A stretch of DNA of 64,000 nucleotides from Plectrocnemia conspersa (taxonomy: Eukaryota > Arthropoda > Insecta > Trichoptera > Polycentropodidae), in assembly GCA_009617715.1 (NCBI GenBank), contig VTFK01000034.1:1-64000 (forward strand). Reading direction: 5' to 3'. The translations under genes and the position numbers were made by a program. This document shows positions 1 through 14,906 of the stretch, in pieces (position 1 is the first letter of the stretch; each line of letters starts with the position of its first letter). The notes below the pieces were generated by a model. It worked only from the letters and a program-made list of their open reading frames with translations, was not told the DNA's origin and did no database searches.

Positions 1-2804
1 TAAGGTACAGTCGTATATCAGTAGCCATTTCAAAGCCACACGTAAACAATAAATCAGGGCGTGTCTTTTATAGCAAAACCACGTGTTATTGCCAAGCGGT
101 GACAACTATAAGCAGCCAGGGGTGTCCAATCGTTACCCAACGTGCATAAATTATGTACTTATGAACAATACAGGCACCACCGGGTATTAATTAGTTCGTG
201 CCTAATCGTCGTGACCGGCTCTAGGGTGTTATAACACAAAAACCGAGCTCGATTGTTCCTTCAGAATTGGGTTTGTCGGTCAATAACAATAATATATTTT
301 AATTTATATTTAAAGTTGATTATTGTATTAATAACATGTGCTCCGAACAGGTATATACGTACTCAATGCTGAGATAATTGTTTTGTGGTCAACAACCTCT
401 TCGTGATCGACGTTTCCTTGAGTCTTTCTCGACTCTTTTGTGCTCGACTGACGTACGACAACTTCTTTGATACAAATGACGCGTCGACCTCAAGAGGTCC
501 TGCCATATCGCCATTGTGCGAAAAGTCTGTCGACATTGTGTTTTTTACGATATGCAAAAGAGCGTTGCTTAAACGAGAACAGATGATGAGATTAGGCGAC
601 AGTGAAACTGTGGGAAAACCGCCAGGGAAAATTTTATAAGTGGTAGCGGCTTCAAAATGGTTGACAAATAGATTTTAATGTTTGATATGTCCAAAAAAAG
701 AAGCTCAAGGTTGGATCGGAATTATTATAATGGCAATAATATTACAAATCACTAAATCCGGTCGAAGCAGCCTCCTGCTGTTTTGTTTTATATAATATGA
801 TGTATTAGAGACATAATTATGGATTGGTTCTATATTAGCTAGCTGTGATTTGGTTATTATTTATCAAAATGTTTTTAATTCGTAATTTTAATAGTTTTAT
901 TAAATTTTCTAAATAAAATTATTAATTATATTTTGCTTAAATATTTGTATTTTAACAAATAAGGATTATATGCTTTGCTATATATGTAAATATATATGTA
1001 AAAAATATTTTTATTTAAAAGTTGATGATCATTTACTATATAAAAAAAATTAATTGCAATATTTTATTATCTGATTCATACCAAATATATTATTAGTTTT
1101 TAGTATGAATATATTTTTATTAAGACCATTATCACCAGATTAACATAATGTGTCACAATCAAATAATAATACATAGTAGGCAAAAAAATTATAAATATTA
1201 AAATTAAATGATACGAACAAAACCAGCTTCTCATAGCTGACATTCAACCGATCAAAATTTTAATCTTAATAACCATAGGTTAGTTTTATATTATTTCAAT
1301 AAATGCAATGTGTTACAATGTATCATAATAAATTATATAAATATAATTAAAATATATTTTTGCATATTTTAGCAACGCAAAACATGATATTTTTAAAAAT
1401 ATATAATAAAAAACAAGTCCAATAAAAAAAAAAGCAAACTATCTTATCATTATGGCAAATATACTTAAAAAAAATGTTTAGATTAATTATTATAATATAT
1501 AAAAAATAAAGACCTAGTAAGCTGTATACTATTAAAACGCAAGTGATATAAACGCGCGGGGAGTCGGCAAACCTACGTCATTTTTCTTCATACAAAGTGC
1601 AATCATTTTTATTATATAATGTAAAATAATATAACTTTTTCACGCGTTTTATAATATAACGCAATTTAATTAAACAAGATAAGGGATCTAAATTACAATC
1701 GAACGATTCAAATTAAAATATAAAATTCTTACGCAACACTCTAGTATGCGTGAATAATATAATATAGTACAACCTTATATGGCTTATTAATCACTCTATA
1801 TTATCGATATTGAAGCAAAAATTTATCATAATATTCACAAGAGACCATCGGCGATGATTGAACACTTAATTTGAAACAAATGTCTTAATTAATGTAGCAT
1901 AAATCACTATCGTGCTAGATCACATTAAGATTGTTAAACGCGCGTGCATGATGCGAGATAAAATCGCAAAAATTTTCGCCAGGTCATCTGATAAAGTAAT
2001 TAAATTATACGAGAAATATATTGTTACAAATATAATAAATCTATTGATGTAATATGGTAGTAAGTTGCGTACAATCTTCGTTCATTAATTCGTTAACAAG
2101 CCGACATTTATCACAATTCTCATACGCACGATTGTGCTTTAAGATAATTTTATATATTTACATTCTATGTAACTTTGAATTCGTAATAATCAAAGTCGGC
2201 TTTAGAATGTGTAGCACGGCCATAAATTATAACCCAATTATGAACGCAAGTCACGTTTGCTGTATGAAAATTTAATTGGGCGAAAAATCGCATACGCACA
2301 AGTAAATGCATGATGCAAAGGTCATGCCAGGTGTTAAGCCTTACTTATCTCTTAACGATTGTTACACATTGTAATGTACGTTTTTAACACGTTGCGAATC
2401 GATTCAGAGGTTATATTATGGGTATGTATGTACCCGAGGCAAATTTTTAATAATGGCACCCATTGAACATTTTTATAGTCACAAAGCGTAACTCTGGGGC
2501 GTGTTTGAAAGAAAATAACGTTACGGTTAATTTTTTTTCGGTTCGTGATTAATAATGCGGGTTGTGAAATTTATAGATGAATTGCAAATTGTTTGCAATC
2601 GGAGCGATTGCTCTCTAGTGGAGCGTACAAGGCTGACGATCATAGACGAAATGGTAATCTCGGGTCGTTTATCTTTTATGGTATTACAATCGATGAGATA
2701 CGGTTGCTTTATTTATGCAATTAAAACCTAAATATCTAGCTCAAGCTTAATATGATATAATATAGTTTGTATATGTCTTTAAATTCAAATACTTTTAAAG
2801 TGTC

Positions 2805-5460
2805 TCATATATAGTGGTATTAGAATAAATAGTTTAAAATTTTCTAAATTTGGTTTTAAGAAAGAATAATCCTATTTTAAAGCAATTTCCATGATCTATT
2901 ATATTGTTTTAAAATAATTATTTTGCTTGTTCATATATATGCATACCTACTTTTAAGTAGAATCACAATAAGATGAATCTGTTAAGAATTAAATTAATAT
3001 GCACAAAATTAAATGATCATCAGATTATTTTTTGTAATTTTTTTGTGAGGTGAATTTTTTTTATTTTCAGTGATAATTCAGTATAATATGATATAATATA
3101 ATTTGTATATATTTTTATTTTAAAAAACTTGACTTATAATATGTATACTATATATTCATATATTTTAGTATCTTTTATTTTTGAGGTAAAAAAATACTTA
3201 TTTTCAATGGAAAAATCACTACAAGTAGTTTAAATTTTTTTTTGTATATATGTATTTTACTCAAGTATTATTATTTGTCTTAACAAATTTAAATGAATTA
3301 TTATTTATTATTTTATAAGAAATATTATAAATTATCAAAAATAGTTATTTTTACAAGATAATATTATTTTTAGATATGTTTTAAATACAATTATTTTAAC
3401 TGCATAAATGGTATCAAAATAAATAGTTTTAAAATATATAAAATTAGTTATGGTTTAAAATATGCCATTATTATCATTTCAAAGTATTTTTCATGATTCA
3501 AATTATTTTAAACTGATTATAGTTCATGGAATGAGAATTTTTCATATATATGTCTTGCAATTTTGTTGTAGAAAATTCCTTATAAAAAGATAGCTTACTC
3601 AAGAATTTCAGAAAAAGTTCAGCTAATTATATATTTATTAGAATAATTTATGCATATTGTTTATTTATATTTTTATGCTGATAAAATATTTATATCGCAA
3701 CTTAGAAGTAACACTTGATAAAAAATATTGTACCATAAAGATTGCCTTAAAAGTTGTATACTGAACGAAAATAAATATTCGTAATACAAATTTCTACATT
3801 GTAGTGCGAGAAAAAGTTATGTTTTATAGATATAATGTATTATATATACAATTATTTAAGTACATAAATAGCTATTCAAATAAACAATTAAAATGATTTA
3901 GGATTAGTTTAGTTTTAAGAAAAGCTATTAATCTCAAATAAAGCATTTTATATGATTTTAAATTATTAAAATCGACATTATTTTGAACTGAATACTGTTT
4001 TTGCAATGATAAATTGTGTTTAAATTAACAAAAACGTGTATTTTATTATAATTTTTAAGAAAAGTAATGACAAAATCGCTGTAAAAAGAAAGCTTTCTTT
4101 CCAGCAAAATATATATTTTTAATGGTTTAGTGATCATTGCGGACACGAAAATTGCACACAACAAAAATTTTAAATCATAATTCTGATAATAGATAAGCAA
4201 TATACAGATATATGTTTATTTAAGAATTTGTAAATATATATAAAAAAAAATGTCTGTATTTATAATTTTTTTTTTAAATATTTTACAATTATATTGGTAA
4301 TTTTCATTAATACATTTCCTATAACTACACATATTTTTACTTAAAAATATAAAAAATAATAAACAGTTGGAATTAAAAGTAAAATATATTTGTGATTTAA
4401 GCAATTATCTATATTAAAAATTTCACTGTGTGGTATTTTCGTGTGCGCAATTTTGCTTTCGCAATAATCCGGTCTTTATATACATATACATTCCTTAATT
4501 TTATTTTTATTCTGATAAATAATTTATTATTATATATATATGTAAATGTAGCAAAATCTAAAATGTATATTTCATTAAAAATAGAACTACAAACTTTGAT
4601 TTTAAAATAAATAAATTAAATTACCAGTATTATTCTAAATATTAATTTTTAATAGAAAAAATAGTCTTCTTTCTAGATATGATATATACAATTATTTTAA
4701 TTATATAAAAAGGTAATGAAATAAATAGTTTAAATAATTTGGATTTATTTAGTTCAGATAAAATCTATTAATATTATTTTAAAGCATTTTCCATTAACCA
4801 AATTATTATAACTTGATTATCGTTCTTGGAATATATTTTTTTGTTATAAATTTAAGTAAAAAAATACAATTTTTGATGCAAAATCGCTATAAAAAAATAG
4901 TTTTTAAAGATAATTCCAGCTAAGTAATTATATACATTGATTTAGTTTTCTTTTTATTCCAATGAATTATTTATTATATATCAATTATTATATATCAATG
5001 TATCAGAACTTAAAGTAACTATAAAATTAAAATTTTAAATTAATATGTTACAATAAAAGTATTATTTATAATATTTGTATCAAATACAGTGTCATGTTTA
5101 TAGATATGATACATAAAATTATTTTTACTTCATGGAAAGTTATTAAAATAAATAATATGAAAGTAGCTGAGATTAGTTTAGATAAAAGATATTAATTTTT
5201 CCAGATCTTAATTATTTCAACTGAATATTGTACTTATAATTCAGAATTGTGTTTGATTATTTTGGTACAAATCTATAACACCACAAACAATGAAGTCTAA
5301 TGAATAGAAGTCCTAATGTTATAGATATTATATATACATCTAAATTTAATTTAATGATAATCAGATTAAGGGTGTATTTTATTACAATATGAAATTTAGA
5401 ATACCATCTTAAACATAATTTTAAGGTAGAAAAATATAAATTTCGGCTGTAAAATTGCTA
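2805..5460. repeat. Degenerate tandem repeat, unit about 420-460 bp
   Basis: A recognisable block recurs in the same orientation. It has an AGATATGATATAT-like start, then AATTATTTTAA, then AATAAATAGTTT, then a segment resembling AAATCGCTATAAAAA, then TTCCAGC. The AATAAATAGTTT-like landmark falls near 2824, 3418, 3877, 4719 and 5144. The spacings are about 594, 459, 842 (twice 421) and 425 bp. The copies are strongly diverged, so this is an old satellite-like array rather than a recent expansion. Confidence 0.55.
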
Positions 5461-7749
5461 AAAAATTATCGAATATTTAGAAATATATTTAATTTATTGC
5501 TTTAACCCAAAATACAAAAATTTGCTAAAATATTTAGAAATGAATATAGCAGAAATTAACTGCAAAAAATAAATAATAATACAACAAACTACAATATATG
5601 AATTACTACTACAAAAGTATTTGTAAATATCTTTAACTAACTTAATATTGATAACAAAAAAATTATATGAACTATGTATTATATTTTAACATAATTTATA
5701 ATAAAAGTATTATTGTAAAACATTTTTACTAAATTTCTATACAGAAATTTATCACAATACATGCAAGTGATAAAATAAATCTTATATATAAAACTTATTA
5801 CTATATAATTCATGTTTTCATGTTCATACATATGTTAAAAAAATAAAATAATATATTTATAGATATATAATATCTTGCTTTAAATAATTACACAATAAGT
5901 TTTGATCTGATTTTTTATTGTTTTTGTAAAATACTATAATATTCGGTATATACATATATCTCTAGGGTTATAAAAATATTTTTTTAATTTATTAAATTAT
6001 ATTTAACCTAAGGTAAATTATGGATAGATCTACATACACTCATTTTATGTTCAGGTCGTACGCTATTTGTACTAGTAGAATTACCAAGAGTGATAAAAAT
6101 AGATTTTGAAAGATAGTAAAATATAAAAAAGACAATAATGAGTAATATATTTTTATTGTGTGCTCAGATTTTTCTAATATAAAATATTTAATACTTTTTT
6201 TATATTTAGCAAAATCTACAAAAAAAGTACTATTTGTTTTATTTGTCAAAAAAAGAAATTAAAAATAAAATCAAAAATATTAATACATTGAACAAATTAG
6301 AAATTAATGTAAAAGTTAACATTCTAATTAAATGATTTTATATTTGTTTCAAAATATTCTTATAAAGTTTATTTTTAGCAATGTTTTATAACCATACGTA
6401 AAGTATTAATAATCCACACTACAAATAAAACATATAATCTCATTTCTGTTCAATTAAAAGTTATATCAATATTATCTATATCTTGATTCCATATTTTAAA
6501 TAACAAATTTATTTTAATTGAATTCAATATGTTTTATAGTTTAGAATATTTAAATTTTGTTAGAGAATAAGAGGTACTAATTTACTTTTTTTTTAATAAA
6601 AATATTTTAAGATGTAAATAAAGTATGATAATAATTTAATTACCGTTTTGTGGTATAACATATAAAATATGTTTATTATATAATATTATTGGTCAATATT
6701 TATTAATTTATTTGCAAGCAAATGTCCATTTTCCTTTCTCTCGTTACTGTAAACTATACTTTCCTTATGTCACACTTAAAAGCGTTACGGTTAAGGTTTA
6801 CCATTTTACGTTTAAATCAGACCCATTCCCAATAATTCAGCATAAGCATTTTATCACATCCAATTACGTTTGACCACCGCACAAATTATTATTATACATA
6901 TGCAACCAGAAAAGAGAGACACTTAAATTGTTTACTCTCAACCCATTATCATTTATTACACTTTATCGGCACTATTAAACGATTATTTTATTATACGAAG
7001 CCAGGCAATAGGGTCGAATGTCTCAATTACATAATGCTCATAGTTATTACGCGAAATGTATGCCCATAATCCTACGAAAGTTGCACACAAATGGGTCACA
7101 TTCACCTCTCAACCGAACGTTTGTATTTGCTGAATAATATATAAGATACCGAACCCTAACCGGAACAATAAATTACGGTAAACCGCTCAAACAACGGCGA
7201 GACTCTTTTTTTTTTAACTGAGAGACAATATTGTTATGACACTTTTCACAATAGGTGCCATATCAGGTTCGATACAATGACCTACATACTGAATAACACT
7301 TTCGAAATGTTCAAATAGAGATACGGCTCTTTGGACATATGCATTTTTTAAATTTTATGATATTAATAATAAAATTAAGAAGAAGAATAAATATTGATTT
7401 TCAGTTCAAAAAAAATTACTTTTATGAATAAAAGACTAACATTATTCTTTAAAATCATACTAAGCGCTTTAAAGAAATAAAAAAATAATTTGGCGCAATT
7501 GAACATGAAATTTAAATTTTTGCCTTTTTTTTTAAAATGTGAAAGGAGGAAAATATTTTGGGAAATTTCATGGCAGTTAGTCGAATGTATTGTTTTTTAT
7601 TAATTGCTAATACTATGTTAATTTTTCATGATAAATAGCAAACATAAGTTTGTTTTTAATAGCCGAATCAAGCACAGTATCAATTATTCTAATTTTGACT
7701 TTTATCTTTGAAAATTACCTTTTGTGATTATAAATATAAATTTAAATAA

Positions 7750-9130
7750 TTTTATTCTAAATATTTATAAATTGTTATATTATTTAAAGCAATAAAGTAT
7801 GTTATTATAGATGTAGTATTAAAAGCTTAGCTATTATTTTAATTGTATGTATGATGGTTAAGGCCAGGAAAACAGGGCTAACGGGCAAAAAGCGCGCGGT
7901 CCGAAACAACATTATCATTTTCCAACCGCCTTATAATTATAAACAACGCTTTCAACTTATATTTTGCTACCCTCAGTAAATAATACTATTAACATTGTTT
8001 AAATTTATTTTACAATATTTAAATATGTATATTAAAATTTATAAATACAAAAATAATACATTAGGCGTTAAAATATTATTTTATTATTTGTTAGTATTAC
8101 TGAGAAATATTTTAATATTCGATTTATTGCCATATTGTAAGTGAAATCATTTTAAAACTTCGTTTTATAAAAATATTTATTATTTTATTATCACGTGAAA
8201 GAATTATGATATGAATTAAAATTTAAATAATAATATGTTGATAGAATAATGATGTTGTATTATATAAAATAAGACGGTATTACTGTATTAATAAAATAAA
8301 ATATTTTTTATTATTTTTATATTCACATAAATCTTTAACACAAAAATATTCAAATATTATGCTTTAAAATTGCTTATAAATATAAAAAACAAATTTCACA
8401 AAGTGTATATATTTTATATTAAATTATTTTTATTTTTGTTATATTATTAGTGAATCCATTAAAAAATTGAATAAGAATATTTATTAAATTTATGGTAAAA
8501 ACAAAAATGAATAATAATTAATATTGTTGTAGTATTAAAAGCAATACGCTATGTTTTTTTAGTATACTACTATACATATAAAATTTAATTATTTTATTAT
8601 TAACATAACCGTCTAGCCATTTATTAATACAAAATTATTAAAACATTAAGATTTAAAAGCACTCATGATATAATATAAATAATATTTTAAATATAAATCG
8701 AAACATTATTCCTAAATACATATTTTTCTATTCCTTGATTTTTTGCTATGGTAAATATTTTTTATTGATTTATTTTTATTCAATGCATTAGTATTAATGT
8801 ATTACTATTGTATTAGTGAAACCATTAGAAAACTTTGCATATTTTAAGAAATCATATATATTTATCAAAATAAAATAATTTATTTATATTAGAATTTAAA
8901 AGAGCACATAAGATAAATATTATATTAAATTGGTGCACATATTTTTTATAAATTTATTCCCACTATTTTAAAAATCTTTTTATTTACAGCTATTATATAG
9001 AAAAGTCATTGTCAAACTTTAGTTAGTTTAATAAGTCAAAAATATTTTTAAGAATTATTAAAAGAAAATAAAAATAAACATTTTTTTTATTAATTGAGAA
9101 TCATAATGTTGTATTTTAAACAACAGTATG
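7750..9130. repeat. Second degenerate AT-rich repeat tract
   Basis: Phrases such as TGTAGTATTAAAAGC (near 7810 and 8528), TATTAGTGAA.CCATTA (near 8447 and 8811) and GATGTTGTATT recur in direct orientation. They look like remnants of a tandem array with a different unit from the one at 2805-5460. The boundaries are approximate. Confidence 0.35.
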
Positions 9131-11984
9131 TTTTTAAATGTACATTTGTGCTACGGACATATAATGTCTCACTTTTGTATAAGAAAAATATTACACAAAA
9201 TAAATTCCTTTTTAATAGCTTAAATAGTATAACTCAAGATCATTATTAAATCAAATAATGAAATAAACTTATTATTTTATTTGTGACTAACTTCTTACGA
9301 TCATGTAATCCTTTCACCTCAAAGTAGAAAAACATTGAGTTTTGGAACACGTTATTTCATACCAAAAGAGACACTTTCTATATAACATCAGATCAGTTTT
9401 TGTTTTGTCTTTGTTCTTGCATCAGCCCCAAATTAAAAAAATATCAGTGTTAATAATTATATTAGGAAGTAGTGCAACTATAGCGTCTAAACATATGAGA
9501 AATATAAAGCTGTATAATATGTTTCTTATTATTTCAAAAGAGACACTCTTAACCTAACTTAAGGTCAGTTTCGTATTATTTTTGGTCGTGTAACAATACC
9601 AAATTAAAAATGATCTATAGAAGTAGTGCAAATACAGCTAATAATGCGGCGAATATAAGCAATGTCACGTATGTGTGCTCTGATATTAAAGTATAAACTT
9701 TTAGTCTGACATGTGTTTTTTTACCTGCCAGTAAATCTAGATTTAATGTTGATTTATTCCCTTTATTTTGTTATCATTGATAAGGATTTATTATTTATTA
9801 GCGCATCTTTAATTAACCAACACTCGAGAGATTTCAGTGTTTCTGTTAGTTAAAGAGAAGATTTTTTCATTTATCTATTTTTCTCTAAACGCACATATTA
9901 TTTATAATTTTTAAAGAACTATAAAAGCAAGGATTTAATTAGTAGTAGTCTGATTTTCACAATACATTTATAACTGTGTATTTTATTGTACCATTGCCAT
10001 AAATATATGTTTTTTAATGTGTAGTAATATATCGTTATTATGCCACAATATACAGTTCATTATTGTACATTTGTTAATCATTTTTGCAGCGTTTTAAATG
10101 TTTTTTCTTTCTGTATGAATATATGAATGAGCGTCAAATAAAATAGATAAAAATTCGTATCGTGTCTTTAGCACCAATCAGTATCTACCTGCACTGAATA
10201 AATTTAACTAATTCCCCGTTTGACTTGCAATCGCTACGTTGCGACACTAGTTTTACTTTCTTTCCAATTCTGAAAAGAAATCCATCGGATCTTGCCATTT
10301 GCGAAACGTTTCCGAGGGAAATTGAGTTCGATACGGATCGAGAATATTAAACGCGACGAATCTTGTACGAATTCGATTGCAAACGTCACGATCATCGATC
10401 TGTTAAATAATAGCTTAGGTTTAACTCACTTATTTATAGCATTTACATAATAATAAGATATTAAAATAATTGTATTACCAATCACATACAAAACAATAAA
10501 CTGATTAGGCCGGTTCAATCATCATCGCTATTCGAAGCTTTGAGCTTTTATGTGTACTCGTTTATTATTAGTGCTCGTTCAATGTGTTAACGTTGCAAAA
10601 TGACGGTCTATAGTTAATGAGTAGGCGTTGAACTTATTTAGTTAACACATATATGTATACTAATGTCCATTAAGTCGTTCATAGTTCAATTGAAAAGAGC
10701 AAATTATCGCCTGTATTGGCTTAATTGTATTATAATGTATTTTTTGCTTGAAATAATTATTGTCCACATTGTTGGGGCATTAATTATATTTTTTATGCAT
10801 GTCCAAAACGCTTTGTCCGACCGCTCGTTGAATGGGCCATTTGCGAAACCGTTGCAAATGGTATTTTGACAATTCGAAACAGCGCAATTATCGCTGTGCT
10901 TCCCAATTTACGGTTTCGTCAGTCGTTCAATATTCTAGAAAAAAAATCACAATCGTGTTTAGGATCAAATCGGATTTCTCACCGACTCATTGTTTAAGGC
11001 GTATGCTAATTTTTCAGTTGAGAAACGGATCTGTCTATCAGGTGGAGTGATTTTTTGCATTTAATTTGTGTAATTTATGGCTGTGTGTAATTCTGTTCGA
11101 AGCTTAAATTTACGTGTACGCTTCGATGCTATCATAGCATTAAGTAAATGGACGTGATTCACGAAATACGATGAAAATCAAACTCATAACTCTTGAACTC
11201 ATTTTGAAACATAAGATACGAAGTATGATTCACTTCTCTGTTAAAATGCTTTTTACCGCATTCTCTATAAGTAATTACTTATATTTTTAGAAATTGTGTG
11301 AAATGAGTCTTTTCTGACATTCTTAGTATCCATTGTATACCGCATTACTTGAAATAAAAATATTTAATCTTGCGAATTGAGCAGTAATATTATTTCCTTT
11401 ATGATATGTGGTTATCTGAGAATATATTCTAAAATTCCAAGTTTTTATCTTATATTGCAAAAAAATTATGCAATCAAAAATGAAAAATTTATATATGTAT
11501 TTAATATATTTATTTAATTTATATATAAAATTACTGTATGGATAATATTTGATTAGCAAATAGTAAGATATAATATGTGTATTTTCAATATTTATTAAAT
11601 ATATAAATTGAGAAAATTACAATAAAACAAAATTATCCTATATGATTCATAGATGAAACCGCATTATAAGCCATAAAAATAACTTTGCCTTAACCTTTTG
11701 CGTATTGAGTTAATTTATACACATTTGTTTATTTATTATTATACACCTATGAGTAAATTTTAATTATTTTTTTATTATTTTAAATATAAAAGAAAAAAAT
11801 GTTTTATTGCTTTGATTTATATATTATGTATGTTTTAATAATTTATTTTAAAACTTTTCGATTATTAAATTATGCTATTTATTTTATATATTTAATATTT
11901 GGCTTTTGTGGATTTTTTTTATTCCAATACAGAGGCTTTCAATATTTTTATAAAATTAATATATTTTTTTTGTTATGTTAATAT

Positions 11985-12156
11985 CAGATGCGTATGGTGA
12001 GATACATTCCCTTTCTTTCAGTCGCATGTTAAGAGACGAAAGCGAGTGAGAAGAAATGGGCGTGCGGAACGCATGTGACGCAAGGATTATCTCTCACTAA
12101 CTCGTCACTTAACACGCGAGCGAGCGAAAGAGAATGCATCTCACCGTACGCGTCTG
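11985..12156. mobile_element. hAT-type MITE (172 bp) with 8-bp target duplication
   Basis: The element starts CAGATGCGTATGGTGAGAT and its other end reads, on the opposite strand, CAGACGCGTACGGTGAGAT. The first 31 bp of the two ends differ at only 4 positions, and the arms continue inward almost to the centre. Both sides are flanked by the same 8 bp, GTTAATAT (11977-11984 and 12157-12164). CAG...CTG ends with 8-bp duplications are typical of the hAT superfamily. There is no coding capacity. It is much more GC- and CpG-rich than its surroundings. A truncated relative lies at 33510-33615. Confidence 0.85.
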
Positions 12157-12164
12157 GTTAATAT

Positions 12165-14780
12165 ATGTGTGTATATCATACTCTTTAATTTATTTACATT
12201 TATTAAAATTAAAAAATAATATAAGCATTGTAAACGCAAATTTCACCATAAAAATATAATGTTATGTAGATGGTTTGATGTTAAAGTTGTAGTGTTATCA
12301 AGACAGTAATGCAACGATAAGTTAACTTTGGCATTGATTAAAAAACAGCTGTATTTTTTACTTATAAACTAGAAAATAAAATTTATTCTGCTCCCTAAAT
12401 CTTATTTATAAAAACTGTATTTCTTTGTTAAGTTAAAATGTTCCTAAATGAGCTTTTTCTTCTTATTTTATTTCCAAGTTTATTAATTATTTTAAGATTT
12501 AATTTAACTAATCGCTAATGTGTCGTAAAATGAAGATTGCAAAGGTAAATCCGAAGGCGGATTAGAATAGACATCTGCAATGACTCGGGAAAATTGTTCA
12601 ATAGCAATAAAAACAAAAATCTTGTAAGCTCCTTGGACTCCTTCTTCATAGCACTTTATTGAGTGGAATCTTTGATCATAAACAGATCATTTGTGTTTAA
12701 AAATTTCGACAACTTCTTACAAAAAAGCTCTTGCAATTTAAGATTTTTTACACAACCGAAATAAGCAATTGGTAAAATGTGTCGTTTATAATGATACTTA
12801 TTTCAATCAATTAATTTTAATATTGACTAAAAAAAGTGTATTTTAATGATATTATATTAGTAGCTTAATGTAATAACTCAATAATAAACAACCATATTTT
12901 CAGGAAGTTTGGCAATATTTTAAAAATACTAAAGTTTGTCATAAAATCTGTTGATCCATTAATAGATTTTGGAAACAATTATTTGCGCATTGTTATTTAT
13001 GGTTTTCAATCTAAAAAGTATGGTTTTCAATATAAATATTTCCAATAGTGAAAGTGATAATACATATGAATTTAAATCGTAAACATTTATTCATCTGAAA
13101 AAAATGCTCATGGATTATTTTAATGCAATTGGATAAATGTAAATAGATTCAATGATATTCTAAGACGACTATTTTTCTTAAGCAATGAGGCAGACCAAAA
13201 ATTTCAGGAGGTTTTCAGGAGTCTATCGACACGCAAATTCTGGTTTTATTGGTGGTAAAAATCGGTGATTAACGTCTTGGAACGTATTATGCTAATCAGT
13301 GGTCCATGCAATATTTTTCAATTTTGTTTCACTTTTTTGTAGTAACGAGATCTCGAGATAACGAGTGTGGTTTAACTTTTGAAAGATTTTTCTTTTCGCT
13401 GTTCAAGTGTTTATTATAGTCACTAATTGTGACTGATTTCGTAGGTGTTTGAAAACCCTAAATTATCAATTACATAATCATAATTATTTTGTTTAACTTG
13501 GCGACATTTCACAACACTTTTATTTGTATAGACTCTGACTTTCTTTTGTTAAGGTCAATTTGAAAGGTGTATTTGCATGTGGCTCATATCAGTCTAAATC
13601 TCCGATCGTCACGTGCGTTTGTTTGTACGGAGTGAATAATAAATGGTTTAAGCAAGTCGCATAAACATGCCTATAACAATGTTTTATTATTCTTTTAAGC
13701 AAGTAATTGCGACTAATTTTAGCCTCACTCTAACGAGTTCAACCCGGTCTTTGAGACGACTACGTGACTATATAATATAGCGAAAACAGACACGTATATA
13801 TATATTCATTATTGTACAAATTGTACGGCTAATTAAATAATTTTATACTTTGTATTGTTTTAATAATATAATACATAAAGATATGAAAGATAAATATTCT
13901 TATAGATATAAGATGTATGTTTTTGACAAAATAAGATTCTATTAAAAAAATCTTATTACTACAGACAATATACCAATATGTTTTTTGACATTTAAAGTAC
14001 TTTATGTACAAAATAAAATATATTATTGTGTAATAAAATATAAATAAAATAAATATTTTTTGAGAGGAAACACTAATTATATTTATATAAATACAGACAT
14101 TTTCTCACTGAAACAATAATTTTCTAAAAAAATACCTATCAAATATTTCATCTTCATAATGTAGATATTATTTACATTAAAATAAATCAATCGTAAAAGG
14201 CAACATAAAGCCATTAAATTTTTCCTTTTAAAAAATCTCGTAATGCACAAAGAAAATTCATCACTGATTGGTACAATTATAATATATTTTATATGCAAAT
14301 ATAATATGCTTCGATTTTCTCATCAAAATATGATATTTAACTAATAATAATAAATCATTAATTACCGTACAATATGACAGATGAAATTGTTAAAAATTTA
14401 TTACAGAATATAATTGGGGTTAACGATAACTTTGTGTGAAAGAGTTCAATTATATACATTTTCTATGATTCATAGCAAAAAATAGTATTGTCTTACAGTT
14501 TTTAATAGCGCTTCAAGTTGAATGGCAGATAAGAAAGGGTAACTAGCGGAATGAGTGTGACTCTAGAAGCACTGTCACTTTCAGTGGGGATAACTTCTTG
14601 CAGAACTCTTCCTATGGAGGTTTAAAATCTCGTACGGCCAGTCGCACACCGGTAACCGGCAAAAGCGGACACTCCTATTGCGATTTAATTTTGCCAAAAA
14701 AATCACAGTGCTTTCATTCATTAAAATAATCAAAATGTTAACCTACAGACTATTTAAACTCAGTCGTTCGTATTACGCAA
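12165..14780. other. Intergenic DNA upstream of the peroxidase gene
   Basis: No exon or transposon ends were recognised. GC-richer patches occur at about 13540-13760 and 14510-14700, the latter within 400 bp of the peroxidase start codon and so a candidate promoter-proximal region. Confidence 0.5.
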
Positions 14781-14798
14781 TGGATGTTTAATTAAAAC

Positions 14799-14839
14799 TA
14801 TAAACGATATTTCAGTGTGTGCCAAAATAGTGTTTCAGT
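14799..14839 (+). promoter_or_regulatory. Possible peroxidase core promoter
   Basis: A TATAAA hexamer (14799-14804) is followed by two TCAGT arthropod-type initiator motifs (14812-14816 and 14835-14839). The second initiator's A lies 38 bp from the TATA start, a little farther than the usual 30 or so, and the first is too close. Either would give a 5' UTR of about 60-85 nt if exon 1 is the true first exon. This is motif inference only. Confidence 0.25.
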
Positions 14840-14895
14840 TTTACAATAACTGTATTATAATTAATTTATATATAAATATATTAAAGTGTAGCAAG

Positions 14896-14906
14896 ATGAT
14901 TACCAG
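14896..14906 (+). CDS. Peroxidase exon 1 (start codon, 11 coding nt)
   Basis: ATGATTACCAG is followed by a GTGAGA donor. It supplies Met-Ile-Thr and two bases of Arg. This start joins the next exon in frame to give a clean signal peptide (MITRQSLWIIGLLAVVSG), which is why I chose it over the in-frame ATG at 16154, which lies upstream of the exon 2 acceptor in intronic sequence. Confidence 0.8.

Larger units (their letters stand above)
1..11984. other. Gene-poor AT-rich upstream region
   Basis: I find no coding exon here. Short open frames (for example 385-639 and 9342-9557) lack domain signatures, splice support or coding-like composition. Most of the stretch is extreme AT-rich DNA with degenerate tandem repeats (see 2805-5460 and 7750-9130). 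GC-richer islands stand out at 1-660 (with a CACGTG E-box near 85), 1900-2700, 6750-7200 and 10190-11150. These could be regulatory or old insert DNA, but the sequence alone does not decide it. Confidence 0.6.

Noticed and set aside
385..639. 84-codon plus-strand frame and an overlapping minus-strand frame near the left edge
   Set aside because: Both strands are open over the same bases and neither shows a recognisable motif.
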